From Cryptomeria japonica (Eukaryota; Streptophyta; Pinopsida; Cupressales; Cupressaceae): 64,000 nt of DNA. The stretch's first letter is position 1. The number at the start of each line of letters is the position of its first letter. Under the pieces are notes generated by a model. It saw nothing but the letters and a program-made list of their open reading frames with translations. It was not told the origin of the DNA and did not search any database. This document shows, piece by piece, positions 12,141 to 23,784 of the stretch. The translations under genes were made by a program, and so were the position numbers. The stretch spans positions 106,336,296 to 106,400,295 of the forward strand of contig NC_081412.1 in the NCBI RefSeq assembly GCF_030272615.1, in the 5' to 3' direction.

Positions 12141-12612
12141 TCCCTATAATTCTTCCTGCAGCACTGATCATTTCATCCACAAGGATACATCAACTGATCA
12201 CACCTGCAGTATTTAATTCAAAAGATATTCTAGTGTGGTATAGTAATTGGCTACTGGAAAGTGACTCAAAAAGTGACTCACATGAGTGGGAATTTGATTT
12301 CGTGCAGCTTAACACTTCAGATGAGGAAGACACATCACTACTTCCACCCCACAAAGACATCCCTGTTTACAGAGAAGCACAGATAAAGACTTCTTGGGTT
12401 CCTGAACTGGAAACTTCTTCCATAGACCCTACGTCACATCCTACGCCTGATTCTGATAGGGAGAGTACCATCAATGACCTTCACCACAATGTCTTAACCC
12501 TCACTGACACATCTAACGAGCTTAACCTAATCGATGAGGTAATGCCCATTATCCATCCTAAACTCATCGAATGGAACCAACCTAATCCTCATGTCTTGAC
12601 CTTTTCCAAAAC
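12137..12612 (+). pseudogene. Tat pol: acidic spacer before RT
   Basis: Open frame without conserved catalytic motif, rich in Asp, Ser and Thr, in a register different from both neighbours. It passes into the DFLELRDN segment (12612 onward) through a frameshift at about 12605. It joins the G-patch region to RT in the original polyprotein. Confidence 0.6.
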
Positions 12613-14440
12613 GATGAGGCAATCATTGACTTCTTGGAATTGCGGGATAACATACCAAGTAGGGATCATAAAGCTGGATTCGCCATAGAACTTAATAGCA
12701 CAACATACTTTGGGGCGGATGCCAAACCTTTCAACTGCAAAAATATAACAATAAAACATGGATCTTCCAGTGAAAACCACACCATGGCACTGTTTGATCC
12801 CACAAGAGTAAAAATAAAGAGCGTATCCAATGGTGAAAACCTCTTTGAGGCGCCCGAGGATGAGAGGTTTGACATCCTTCCCTCTAGTACACAGCAGGAA
12901 AGATCAACGATTTTGATCGAGGAAACAAAAGAATACAACGTGGGGACTCCTGAAACTCCTCACCACATACATCTGGCATCTCTTTTAACTCTAGAGGAAC
13001 AACCCAAGTTTGTCGAATTCTTCCAAAAACACCATATTAACTTCGCATGGTCATATGCAGACATGCTTGGTCTTGATCTGAATTTAGTCATGCATCACCT
13101 CACAGTAGCAGGAAGAGCTAAACCTGTCAAGTAGAAGCTTCGCAAGATGCATCCCCAGATTGTAGTACTCGTCAAGGCGGAACTTAAGAAACTTCTGGAT
13201 GTTGGTTTCATAAGACCAATTGATTACGCAGATTGGATCTCCAATATTGTGCCTGTCGGTAAACCAAATGGGGGCATCCGTATTTGCACTGACTTCCGAG
13301 ATCTGAACAAAGCATGTCCTAAGGATGACTTCCCCCTACCAAATATTGACATCATAGTAGACCTAACAACAGTACATGCCATGCTTTCACTGATGGATGG
13401 CTTTTCAGGGTACAATCAGATAAAAATCGCACTAGAAGATCAGCACAAGACAACCTTTACATGTCCATGGGGCACATACTGCTGGAACGTAATGCCTTTT
13501 GGTCTAAAAAATGCAGGAGCGACCTATCAACGAGCAATGACTACTATCTTTCATGATATGATGCATACCATAATGGAAGATTATGTTGATGATTTACTAG
13601 CAAAATCACTTACAAGAGAAGGTCGTATGGACATATTAGAGAAAATCTTTGATAGATTAGAACAATATCATGTTCGACTCAACCCAAAGAAATGTGTCTT
13701 TGGAGTAACCTCAAGGAAACTTCTAGGATACATTGTCTCAAGCAAATGCATTGAGGTCAATCCAGCAAAGGTCAAGGCAATCATGGAAATGCCACCCCCA
13801 AAGAACATCAGTTAGCTAAGGACATTACAAGGGCGGCTCCAATCTATCCGCAGATTCATCGCACAACTAGCAGATAAGTGTCACCCATTTACACACCTGC
13901 TACACAAGAACATCCGCTTTCAGTGGGATGCCAGATGCCGGCAAGCATTCTAGATGCTCAAAGACTATCTCATAAATACACCATTGCTGATCCCACTAGA
14001 TCCAAGTAGGTCTCTATTACTTTATATTTTAGTAACTAATACAGCTTTGGGAGTACTATTGGCACAACACAATGCAGAAGGGAAAGAGTGTGCTATATAC
14101 TACATCTCTCGCACACTGGTTGGCTATGAACTCAATTACACCCCTATTGAGCGAGCTTGCCTAGTCGTAATCTTGGCAGCCACTAAACTATGACACTATC
14201 TATTAACACATAAAGTATAGCTCATTGCAAAGATTGACCCACTCGAGTACTTACTCAACAAAGCAGCATTGACAGGCCGCTTGGCCAAATGGGTCATGAT
14301 TCTTAGTGAATTTGACATTGAGTATGTGGACCGTAAAGCTATCAAAGGGCAAGTTATTGCAGATCAGTTGGCCGAGGCACCCCTCGTAGGTGATCATCCC
14401 CTCATTTCCAATTTTCCAGATGAAGAGATATTCATGATCA
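12613..14440 (+). pseudogene. pol: Tat reverse transcriptase and first RNase H
   Basis: RT landmarks in order: LLDVGFIRPIDYADWISNIV, then VPVGKPNGGIRICTDFRDLN (13252 onward), SLMDGFSGYNQI, MPFGLKNAGATYQRAM, and the catalytic YVDD at 13582-13593. The connection and RNase H follow (VTNTALGVLLAQHN, CAIYYISRTLVGYELNYTPI, TGRLAKWVMILSEFDIEY). It would copy element RNA into cDNA. Stops at 13132 TAG, 13813 TAG, 13951 TAG, 14191 TGA and 14218 TAG interrupt it, yet the frame is unbroken by indels from 12634 to 16206. Confidence 0.93.
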
Positions 14441-14448
14441 CAGAAGTA

Positions 14449-14830
14449 CAACCATGGAAGCTATACTTTGATGGTTCATACACTAGGCATGGCTCGGGGG
14501 CAAGCATTCTATTTATCACACCTCAAGGCGACAGCATCCCGAAGTCTTACAGGCTCACATTTCCATGCACAAACAACATAGCTGAATATGAGGCTTTGAT
14601 CACAGGACTCAGGCTAGCCATATAATGGAAGTTACAAGAGCTACAAGTATACGGTGACTCCCAACTGGTCATTCGACAAGCAATAGATGAATATCAGACC
14701 AAAGATGACAAACTCATGCCATACAAGCAAATGGTGGATAGTCTAAAGGCATCATTTACTACTATCACCTTTGAGCAGATACCAAGAGATTAGAATCGAG
14801 CCGCTGACGCTATGGCTACTATTGCATCTC
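14449..14830 (+). pseudogene. Second, archaeal-type RNase H of Tat lineage
   Basis: A separate RNase H fold starts with WKLYFDGSYTRHGSGASI (first Asp at FDGS, 14467), then NNIAEYEALITGL (Glu), VYGDSQLVI (second Asp) and NRAADAMA (last acidic residue). Having this in addition to the ordinary Gypsy RNase H is diagnostic for Tat/Ogre elements. Premature stops TAA 14623 and TAG 14791 fall inside it; all catalytic positions are still present. Confidence 0.9.
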
Positions 14831-16206
14831 TCCTAGATCTTCCGAAAAATTCAACACGCTATGAGTTCTTGGTCGAACAGCTTTGGATTCCCGCTTATGA
14901 TATCCCCGAATCCGAGATGATATGTCGCCTTGTCGGTTCTGAATCCCCATGGTACGTTGAATTCTACACCTATCTCCACGATCACACACTTCCTCCTAAC
15001 CAATCGAATAACCAACGTAAAACCTTCATTCGCCAAACCGCTCGATATACCATTATTGCTGAAACCCTATACTGACGTAGTCTTGATGGTACTCTCCTTT
15101 GATGTCTTGAACAAGATGAGATAACAAAGGCCTTGGAAGAGGTACATGAAGGAATTTGTGGGACTCACTCAAGTGGCCCGTCACTAGCCAAAAAGATCAT
15201 ACGAGCTGGATACTATTGGCCATCCATGGAAAAAGACTCCTATTACTTTGTCAGAAAATGCAAGAAATGTCAAGTTCATGGAGACCTGATACATGCACCA
15301 GCACAAGAATTATAACCAATCACAACACCATGGCCCTTTTGTCAATGGGGACTTGACCTTGTGGGTAAAATCCATCCATCTTCATCTAATGGCCACAAAT
15401 TCATTATTACCGCCACCGAATACTTCACAAAGTGGATCGAAGCTGTTCCACTTTCCCAAGTCACTGGCAAGCAGATCGCCTCATTCATCCTTAATTACAT
15501 CATTTGCCGGTATGGTGTACCCATGTCCATCATCACAGATAACGAGCTTCCTTTCAAAAATCAAGATGTCTGTGAACTCTGTGAAAAGTTTCACATCCAG
15601 CACCGCTTTTCCACCCCCTATTACCCACAAGGCAATGGTCAGGCTGAAGCATCAAACAAGAACATATTGAGAATTCTCAAGAAGACAGTCAATGATTCCG
15701 ACCGTGATTGGCATGTTCAACTGAATCCAGCACTATGGGCATATCGAACTAGTATTCGAATACCTACAGGCACAACTCCTTACTCACTAGTCTATGGTGC
15801 AGAAGCTATCTTACCTATTGAGGTTGAGATACCATCTCTATGGGTTTCCTTGCATAATCTAATAGATGATGAAGCATACAGAGTATCCCGTCTTCAGGAC
15901 TTAGAGTTACTTGATGAAAAATGACAAGCTGCATACAATCACCTCAAAGCCTATCAGCAGCGCATGAGCAAGAGCTATAATCATCGGGTTAGACCTCATA
16001 CATTTGAGGTAGGTGATTTTGTTCTTTGAGAAAATCCTCGTAACCAACCAAATAGGGAACATTATGGAAAGTTTGAATCAAACTAGCTGGGTCCATATGT
16101 TATCACTACTGTGTTTGGGTCTGGGGCATATCAATTGGCTACTTCAGAAGGAGAACCGCTAGCAGATCCGATCAACAACATGCACCTCAAAAGATTTTAT
16201 ACCTAA
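14831..16206 (+). pseudogene. Tat integrase
   Basis: The zinc-binding HHCC region (EVHEGICGTHSSG ... FVRKCKKCQVHG) lies at about 15136-15290. The catalytic core has Asp in GLDLVGK (about 15349), Asp in IITDNELPF (about 15535) and Glu in GQAEASNKN (about 15646). A C-terminal SKSYNHRVRPHTFEVGDFVL segment precedes the end of the frame at TAA 16204-16206. Stops at TGA 15073, TGA 15100, TAA 15313, TGA 15922, TGA 16027 and TAG 16084 break it. Integrase would insert the cDNA; this copy cannot supply it. Confidence 0.92.
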
Positions 16207-18592
16207 AGCTGCACAGAGCATCAGGCTCCCATACATACCAGAAAAATACCAAAAACATTCTGAAAAATATCCTAAAGAAAATACACAAAAACATCAAAAT
16301 AGTAAAGAAAGATCATGCATCCAAATGGTGAACAATCACTCCGGTGGCACCTTGGATAAGTGCGATGGTGAAAACCTGGCAAACAGGCGCCACTCATAAA
16401 GTCTATGGCTCCATTATCTTTCAGGCTTTTTGCGACCACATTCATTACATACACACATCCATCCATCTGAACCATGGCTTGTTATTAATCTGCAATAAAG
16501 AGATAGTACTTCATGCGTCTTGCATCCCGCTTTTTCATAGTCATGTTTAAAAACTGGGGGCAATGCCCTTAGCCTATTTTGATGGAAGTGGATTCCACAT
16601 TACTTGTGATTCATTGGGTTCTTCATTCAAAACTATCTCACAAAATCCAAAAACATTCAAAACAATCATCAAAATACCAAAAACATTCAACATCACAAAA
16701 TACCAAAAACAGTAGAAAACATCGAAAATCAAACACAAACATGGCACCACATTGTACATACTCATTTGAACAGATACTATGCAAAGACTGTGATATACTC
16801 CAAAACAGTGACCACTTATCAATCAACCACACAATCAACATCAAACACTCAAACTGTCTTCCACAAGGATGCATCCTTCCTTACCCAAACAAAGACAAGA
16901 TGACATTTTTCTTTGACAAGAAAATTTTGTTTAAGCTATCAAATACTTGGTTGATTTGTGGGTTATTCATATCAGGTTCTTACAACATTGTTTGTATGCC
17001 TTCTGTGATTTATTTCGATGAAATTCTGAGGCATGTACTAATGGTGTCTACATTGGAAGTTCACTAAGTTACGTGATCTTATGCAAAATGCAGTCATAGA
17101 TCACTACGGCTTGCTGACTACAGTGTATACCTCGACCATATGAGCATGAACCATTATCAAGGATCCATATTCTTTATTCTTTATTCTTTATATATGCTGT
17201 TGGTTTGCAGGTACAATGCTCTTTCTTTGGTTCCTCCTACCTCATCCAATTGGATAAAGGTTTTATCTCTTATTACGGTATGAACTTGTCTCAGGATATG
17301 ATCAGCCTAAGATCAAGGAGGACGATCCAAGTCATGCATGAAAGGAGATAATCCTTGTCTGTTCCACAAGCAATACTCAGGTCAACTTGATCCATTATAT
17401 CAAGTTGCTTGTATTAACTTGCTATATCAAAATCCATGTAAGGAATACTCAGGTCATCTTGAATCATTATGCCAAGTTGCTTGTATTCTCTTCCAAAATT
17501 TTAAAGCTCAATGATGAAAATAAAGCACTATGGATCGTCATTTCATCTCATCTATATATATTGCATTCCGTTGCATTCCACCTCTCCATACATTCATAAT
17601 AGCTACATATCATGCATACATAGTCATGACAATGGATACTCTATTTTCCTCTTCTTCCATAGGAATGTAATAGGTCCTCCATTTCTTCTATCTAACATTG
17701 AACCCCCCCACCCTCCCCATCTCGATAATCAACATCATCATAATCCCTTCATCATTTCCCATCAACTCAATCAAGCTACATTCATCACCATCCATCTCTA
17801 AATAGGACTGACTATGTTTCCTATCCTAAGTCAACCCAATCAAGCAAGTTACTCTATCTGCACAAACACATTGACTCACGCACACCTAGACTATCAACAG
17901 ATACTCTGATCAAGTATCTTTGGGTCTCAACAGGTAATCGATCATGGTAATCCTAGACTACATTAGACATTTATCATAATGACCTAGTCTCAACGGGGCT
18001 GCCATGATTCCCCACAACCATCCATCACACGCACACACTATCAATTGATCAACCAATCAAACACAATCATAACGGACAATTACATCAATTGTCTAAGTCT
18101 CAACGAGTATTTTGCTTCATATACCTTGACTTCATCAGGCAATTACATCAATTGTCTAAGTCACATAAGGTCACTTTGATTCACTTACTCAGACTTTATC
18201 CTGTCTAAGCGACCAACTGGCATCAACTGTCACGCTTTGACTCGACCGAGGCAATTAAATCAATTGCACCTGATTGTTCAACCAATTTTCATCAATTGTA
18301 TAGCATCAATAAAAAGCACACATCACATTTGCACTATATATTTTGCCTGACCTAAGGGTACTCATTGGCTTGATGTTTCTCCGTATTCACTCCGATTTCT
18401 TCTATTCTTACTAACTTCTTCTCTTCTATCACCCTGCCAATTTTCATTCTTTTTCGAGAGATCGCCCGATTTTTTAAAATTTTCGGCCCATCTTTCGAGG
18501 GGGCATACCATCCATTAAATCAACATTTTATGGGGCATTTTCTTCACACCTATTTTTCTTCTTTGAAACGACGCGATAAACTGCATCGTCTC
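16207..18592 (+). other. Tat 3' untranslated region
   Basis: About 2.4 kb between integrase and the polypurine tract. AAAACTGGGGGCA at 16550-16562 resembles an internal purine tract of the kind seen after integrase in large Gypsy elements. CAAAAACATTCAAAA-type simple repeats occur at 16250-16310 and 16630-16730. A 162-codon frame (16579-17067) has low-complexity composition and no recognisable domain, so I do not call it a gene. 17840-18330 repeats CATCAATTG-type motifs (AATTACATCAATTGTCTAAGTC twice near 18085 and 18140). Confidence 0.6.
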
Positions 18593-18605
18593 AAAGAGGG
18601 GCAAA
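18593..18605 (+). promoter_or_regulatory. Polypurine tract of Tat element
   Basis: AAAGAGGGGCAAA directly before the TG of the 3' LTR. Confidence 0.75.
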
Positions 18606-20023
18606 TGTAGTCACATAAATCTGTCCAGTTTAATTAAATGAATATTTGCTATTTATTTGATTAAAAATCCACTAGCCATCAGTTAATTAAATTAATTCAT
18701 CTTCAAACATTCTTCTATTAATTAAATAAATTATTCAATTTATTTTAATTAATTCACTATACCAAATTCACAATCAATTAAATGAATAAAATCTATTTAT
18801 TTAATTAAAATCCCCTTTTTCTCTTTTAAATAAATTAACATTTATTTAAATCATTAAACCCCCTCGCCCCCCCCCCCCCCCCTCGCATTTTCCTACAAAT
18901 GCAACTTGCACACATTTATTAAAATAAATTAATTTTATTTTAATTAAAATCCTATTTTCTCTCACCCACCAAATCCACTTGCATTCCTAAACTCCCTTCT
19001 AGATTCTTCTAAACCCTTTTTTAATTAACCTAATCCATCCCCTAATTATTGTCACATTCCTAAGCAACTTGGAGTTACTTGTCAAAGACTTGAAAGTCTT
19101 TGAAAAATATTTAATGCTTTATGTGTTCAACAAATTAACCTCCAAAGTCTTCCAAACCATTAATGGCTCTTACATGACCATTAATGGCTCTTACATAACC
19201 ATTTATGGTTAATTCAACTATGACTCATGTGTCTCCTCAAACATTTATTGCTTTGACCATGGTTATCCCTTTTGCCTTTGCACAAGAGTTTATCCATTGG
19301 ATAAAAGCTTTATTCTTTGAATAAATAATTTATTCACTCAACCCAACCTTGACCTTAACCCCCAAGTTGACTCCTAGGTCATGTCAAACATTTAATGCTT
19401 ATGCTCTCTCCTCTCAACCTATCTCATATTGACACTTGTCATCCTAGGATTGGATTGAAAGCCATCACATGGATTGAATATCATTCAATCTTGACCCTTG
19501 TTGAGATTATTCAATCTCAACCATCCATTGCTCCATTTTTACTATAAATAGAGCCCATTTCTTCATAATCCAGATCCTGAAAACTTGTATGCATTTAATC
19601 TATAGGCATTTCTAGAGAGCATTTAGCATAAATCACTAATATCTTGTCATTTTGGTTTAAAATAAATCATTTTAGTATCAATAGCATCTAGTATTATCTT
19701 TTTATTCACATTTAGAGCAAATACTTCAATCTCAAACCTCCATAAGCATCCATAGTGCAAAAAGTTGTTGAGAGCTACACTAGTTTGGAACTTGGAGAGG
19801 AGAGGAACAAGGGAGAAGGAGCTAAGAGCATGTTAGGAGGCATTTGGAGATGTCTCATCGTATTTACTTTCCTAGTTAAATATTCTCTCATGCTTTTGGT
19901 ATCTCTTTTGATATGCTTGTGTAGGAAAGTATTTTGTTTATGATTTCTGACACTATCAATTTGGCTTTTCTTCTCATTTTATTTTTGTTATCATGACTAA
20001 CCTTCCCTTTTTGTAGAGAATCA
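18606..20023 (+). repeat. 3' LTR of Tat element
   Basis: Collinear with 4815-6235 throughout. Differences include loss of about 12 bp in an AATTAA tract, expansion of a poly-C run (about 18862-18882) and scattered transitions. It ends GTAGAGAATCA, followed by the CGTAG duplication. Confidence 0.93.
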
Positions 20024-20028
20024 CGTAG
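20024..20028. repeat. Target-site duplication CGTAG (right) of Tat element
   Basis: Exact match to 4810-4814. Confidence 0.93.
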
Positions 20029-20529
20029 ACTTTAAAATGTTTTTAACCATTGATTGTGATTCACGAATAATAGTAATTGGTGGCATATTGAGTGAAGAAG
20101 ACACGCATGTTTCCTATTTTAGTGAAAAACTAAATGACACCCAAAAAAATAAGGTATGACACTTAAATAATAATAATTGTATGCTATTGTTCAGGCATTG
20201 AAATAATGGAAATACTAGCAATTACATAAAGAATTCATTTTGTGAGCAAACAATCAATCACAAGAATCTATCAATTTGCAAGGTATATTATCTGTAGTGT
20301 AGCATGTGAGTGGAAAATTATTTATGTAGGAGACATCACCTACTTATCTTAATGAGACAATCATTGGGTTTGAAGAGATAAAGAAGAGTGTGTAGTAACG
20401 AAACGAATGATGCCATTAACAATTCCACAATTGTAAGCAAAGAGTTCTATGATAAATAAACTTCAACTTTCTATTACCATAGAGCCCATGGAGAAAATAA
20501 ATCATTAGTTTACACAAACAAACTTCCTT
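20029..20529. other. Unassigned AT-rich DNA between Tat element and copy B
   Basis: This continues the sequence that was cut at 4809 by the Tat insertion. No coding or repeat signal recognised. Confidence 0.4.
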
Positions 20530-20685
20530 GAATCAAGAGGTTCAACTTTTTCAAAAGATAGAAAAGATCATACATGATTAATAATTAGATTTTACCCATT
20601 TTTTTTTATTAAATAATATCAATTTTAGTCTATTTTCTTGTTCAAGAAAATGTAAGTATTTGTAGATACTTAATTAAGGATTTGT
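20530..20685. repeat. Old dispersed repeat, copy B (left block)
   Basis: Collinear with about 4372-4566 of copy A up to AAGGATTTGT at 20676-20685, where copy A continues but this copy is cut by the LINE. The match resumes at 48903. Confidence 0.8.
20676..20685. repeat. LINE target-site duplication, left
   Basis: AAGGATTTGT here and AAGGTTTTGT at 48903-48912 (9 of 10 matching). The undisturbed copy A has AAGAATTTGT at the same place (4557-4566). Confidence 0.8.
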
Positions 20686-20984
20686 GATATAACATGTTTG
20701 ATTGAGAGCAGATGGCTGCCTGGGTCTATATTGGTTTTGCTAGGGCTATGAAGCCTTAGCAGACCTCTTTGATCGTTGCTTTGGCTTTGTTCGTTGGTGT
20801 GGGGGCTTGTTTTTGTTGCGCAGGGGGCTGGGTGCAGTGTTTGCTGAATCAGTGGGGGGTGTGTTGTCTGGGAGTGTGGGTTTGGTTCCAGTGGGGATTT
20901 GGCTAGTTGGTTCAGGTGCTTGTTGTGGGCCACAACGATTAGTGTTTTGTTTGTCCTATTTTTCTCTTTAGGGTTTGGGGTTGT

Positions 20985-22460
20985 TTGCTTTTGTGGGTTT
21001 TTTTCTCTAAGAGGCCTTGCATGGCCTTGCATGGAGGGTCTCTGGTTATTCAGACTCTCCGTTTCAAGGATGTTGTGATTGGAGGGATGTCTTCTCCCAT
21101 GGTTCAAGAAAATTCAAGCGCTGGTATGGGTAAGCCTGGTTTTGAGGGGACTTCTTCTCAGAATGATGGTTTTCGACCTCAGAAAGTGAACAATTGTCTT
21201 GCTAAGAGTGAGCAAAGGCCCGTGTTGGTGATTCCACATACACAGTGGAGGAGGATGTTAATTATCTTTCTAAGCCTTAATTTGCAAGTTTATGGGTATT
21301 CAAGTCTCTTTGCCTTTTTTGGAGTCATGGGCTCAACGTACTTGGAATCCATAGGGAGATATGGAGGTTCTGATTGCCGCCAATAGCTATTTCCTAGTGG
21401 TAATGTCATGCATCTCTTATAGAAACAAGGCCTTTGGAGGCAATTTGTACTTTTATAATCTAGTAGGGATTTTCATTAAGCTATGTCATGTTGGCTTCTA
21501 CCCATATGAGGAGCTTCCAGCTAGAGTTCTTGTTTGGGTGTGTCTCCCTTGGTTCCCTTTGGACTTTTGGAGATGAGATATTTTTCACTCGGTGGTGCTA
21601 TTGCTCTGCAAACTAGTGGGTCCATCGCAACAAACTATGGATAAAAAGGTAATCACTTATGCCCGTGTTTGCATTGAAGTTGATTTGAGAAAACCTTTAC
21701 TAAATTCAATCGAAATTCAGTTTGGATCCTCCTCTTGGATATACAACAAATTGATTACGAAACCCTTCCCTTTCGATGTCAAGTTTGTCATGAATATGGC
21801 CACTTGCAGCGTATGTGTCTGAAATCTAATCGTGCAGGAAATCTAAGCAATGAATCATCTCACCTACCACCTATGCAAGATAAAGGGAAATCTCCTATGG
21901 TGGAAGACAAGGAGGGATTTATCTCAGTTAAGGCTCATAGTAAGGGTCGAGGGCAAAAGAGAACTCTACAAGATAGGTAGATTGATGTGGTCTCTAACAA
22001 ATTTGATGCTTTGGAGGATCTGGATCAATTTGATGAGGTTCTTGGAGAGCTACCTTTTGGTCAAGAACTTATGAACACATAACAAGTAGGTGGAATGAAG
22101 GAAATCATCATCCCAAATTTTGCTCAGGATGGAGGTATTGGAGTCAATATGGATACTGAAACTCCCTTGCTTACTTTTGGGGTTCTAGAACCTTCTTTTT
22201 GCATGGTGGGGGAGGGATGCACCAGGATAACCAATTCTATGGTTATTCTAGAAAAAAACCCTCACGTTGTTAGTAAGAGTAAGAAAATTCCTCTTGCTCT
22301 TGGGCTTCAACAAAAAAACCTCAAGAAAACTACTCCGGAGAAGCCTCTTAAGGTGGGTAGGAAGAAGGATAAGGAGAAAGTGAAATTAATTGGTGAGACA
22401 TTGGTTGATTTTGGTTCAGTAAAAACCATTGATTCCCATTTCTCTCCATCTAAAAAATGA
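20985..22460 (+). pseudogene. LINE ORF1 (DUF4283-like domain plus CCHC zinc knuckle)
   Basis: Fragments in successive frames match the plant LINE ORF1 architecture: AANSYFLVVMS, AFGGNLYFYNLVGIFI, then VLVWVCLPWFPLDFW of the nucleic-acid-binding N-domain, a PNSIEIQFGSS-like segment, and the knuckle CQVCHEYGHLQRMC at 21778-21819. The protein would coat LINE RNA. At least three frameshifts and stops separate the pieces. The exact start is not decidable; an ATG at 20985 opens a frame but the better-conserved part starts near 21260. The last frame (22095-22460) has a basic C-terminus and ends TGA at 22458-22460, overlapping the ORF2 start by ATGA. Confidence 0.75.
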
Positions 22461-23784
22461 TAGTCCTTTCTTGGAATGTGAGGCATATGAATAACATCCC
22501 TAGACAAAAGGCTATTCAGGATTTGATTCGTATGCATTCTCTTGATATTGTTTTTATTTAGGAGACTAAACTTTTAGTTGAAGGTATGTTGAGTTTGGTG
22601 CCTAAACTTTGGTCTAGAGGTCAAGGTCAATGTATTGGGGCTCCTGACAGCTCTGGTGGTGTGGCTTGCCTTTGGGACCCGCAAAAGGTGGTCTGTTTGT
22701 GGTGGATCTCTACTAGATGTTCGATGTCTCTAGTTGCCTGAATTATGGAAATTGGTGAGGTTGTTCTTCTCACCAATGTATATGCTCCTACTGATCTCTC
22801 AAGAAAATCCTTTCTTTGTCCCACATTAGAATGGTCAGATCTCTTGCTCCATATCTCCCATGGATTCTTGCCGGGGTTTTTAACGTTGTTGCTAGTTAGG
22901 AAGAAAAAAGAGGAGGTGTTAGTAGACTGGATTAGTCCACCAAGCTTCTAAGAGATAATATTGATCTTTTCAACTTAGTGGACATAAAGCCCTCTAATGG
23001 TTTGTTTACTTGGAATAATAGAAGATGGGGTGCTGAGGCTATTTTAGAGAGGTTGGACAGGTTTCTTGTGTCTCGATTTTGGGTTGGGGAAATTGGTCAA
23101 CTTCCTCTGAGATTCTTGATTGGAAAGGTTCAGATCATTGGCCTATCAAACTCTTTGCTTCTTTTTTCAGATCCTATAAACTTCCTCCTTTCAAATTCCA
23201 ACTTATGTGGCTCGAGGATTCTTCTTTTCAAGAGGCTATATCTTATTGGTGGTCCAGAGGGAAGCTTGCTTTTGGGACACCTATGTTCTCATTTGTTAAA
23301 AGGTTACAATTTATTAAGTATATGTTGAAAAAATGGAATAGGAAATGCTTTGGCAATGTTTTCGTTGCTAAAGTGGTTGCCCAATCTCATCTAGATGACA
23401 TCACTCATTAGATTGGAGACCATGATCTAACTAGGGAATCTTTTAGTTTAGAAGTTGTTTCTATGATGGATCTAGAGGAGTGAGAGTTTCTTGAAGAAAT
23501 ATTTTGGAAGCAGAAGGCTCGCATTGACTGGCTTCGAGAGGAAGATAAAAACACTGCTTTCTTTCATAACTTTGTCTGAGATAGGAGACGTGGAAATCTC
23601 ATTACTTCTCTCAGATCTTCTGAAGGAATTCAACTCTCTTCTCTTAGGATGATCTCTAGAGAAATCACTCAATATTACTCATCTTTATTTAAACAAGATA
23701 CTTCCCTGGCTAGGGAGGAAGAAGATCTTGTTTTGGGGTGCATTCCTTCGATTATTTCTAAAGAAATGAATGAAGCTTTGAATA
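22457..23784 (+). pseudogene. LINE ORF2, endonuclease part
   Basis: ATG 22457 gives MIVLSWNVRHMNN, the first motif of APE-type endonucleases. Next come FI*ETKL (catalytic Glu retained; the preceding Gln replaced by TAG at about 22558), LLTNVYAP, a WILAGVFNVV segment where the family has GDFN (a catalytic Asp changed to Val), LERLDRFLVS and WKGSDHWPI (terminal Asp-His). The endonuclease would nick target DNA to prime reverse transcription. Several stops and frameshifts are present. The frame is cut at 23784, after a SKEMNEALNM segment, by the Copia 5' LTR. Confidence 0.85.

Larger units (their letters stand above)
4815..20023 (+). mobile_element. Complete Tat-lineage Ty3/Gypsy retrotransposon, 15.2 kb
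   Basis: Two LTRs (4815-6235 and 18606-20023) with TG...CA ends enclose a leader, gag, protease, RT, RNase H, a second archaeal-type RNase H and integrase, all on the plus strand, with CGTAG duplicated at both ends. The second RNase H domain between the first one and integrase is the hallmark of the Tat/Ogre lineage. There is 2.66 kb of leader before gag and 2.4 kb between integrase and the 3' LTR. By eye the LTRs differ by a few percent, including a 12-bp indel in an AATTAA tract and a poly-C length change. About 19 premature stops and three or so frameshifts make it non-autonomous. Confidence 0.95.

Noticed and set aside
16579-17067. 162-codon ORF downstream of integrase as an envelope-like gene
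   Set aside because: Low-complexity composition from CAAAAACATT repeats, no signal peptide or clear membrane segment pattern, no family resemblance.
20670-21107. 145-codon minus-strand ORF
   Set aside because: It overlaps the LINE 5' UTR and ORF1 start on the opposite strand, and its Pro/Thr/His-rich composition is the complement of a G/T-rich leader.
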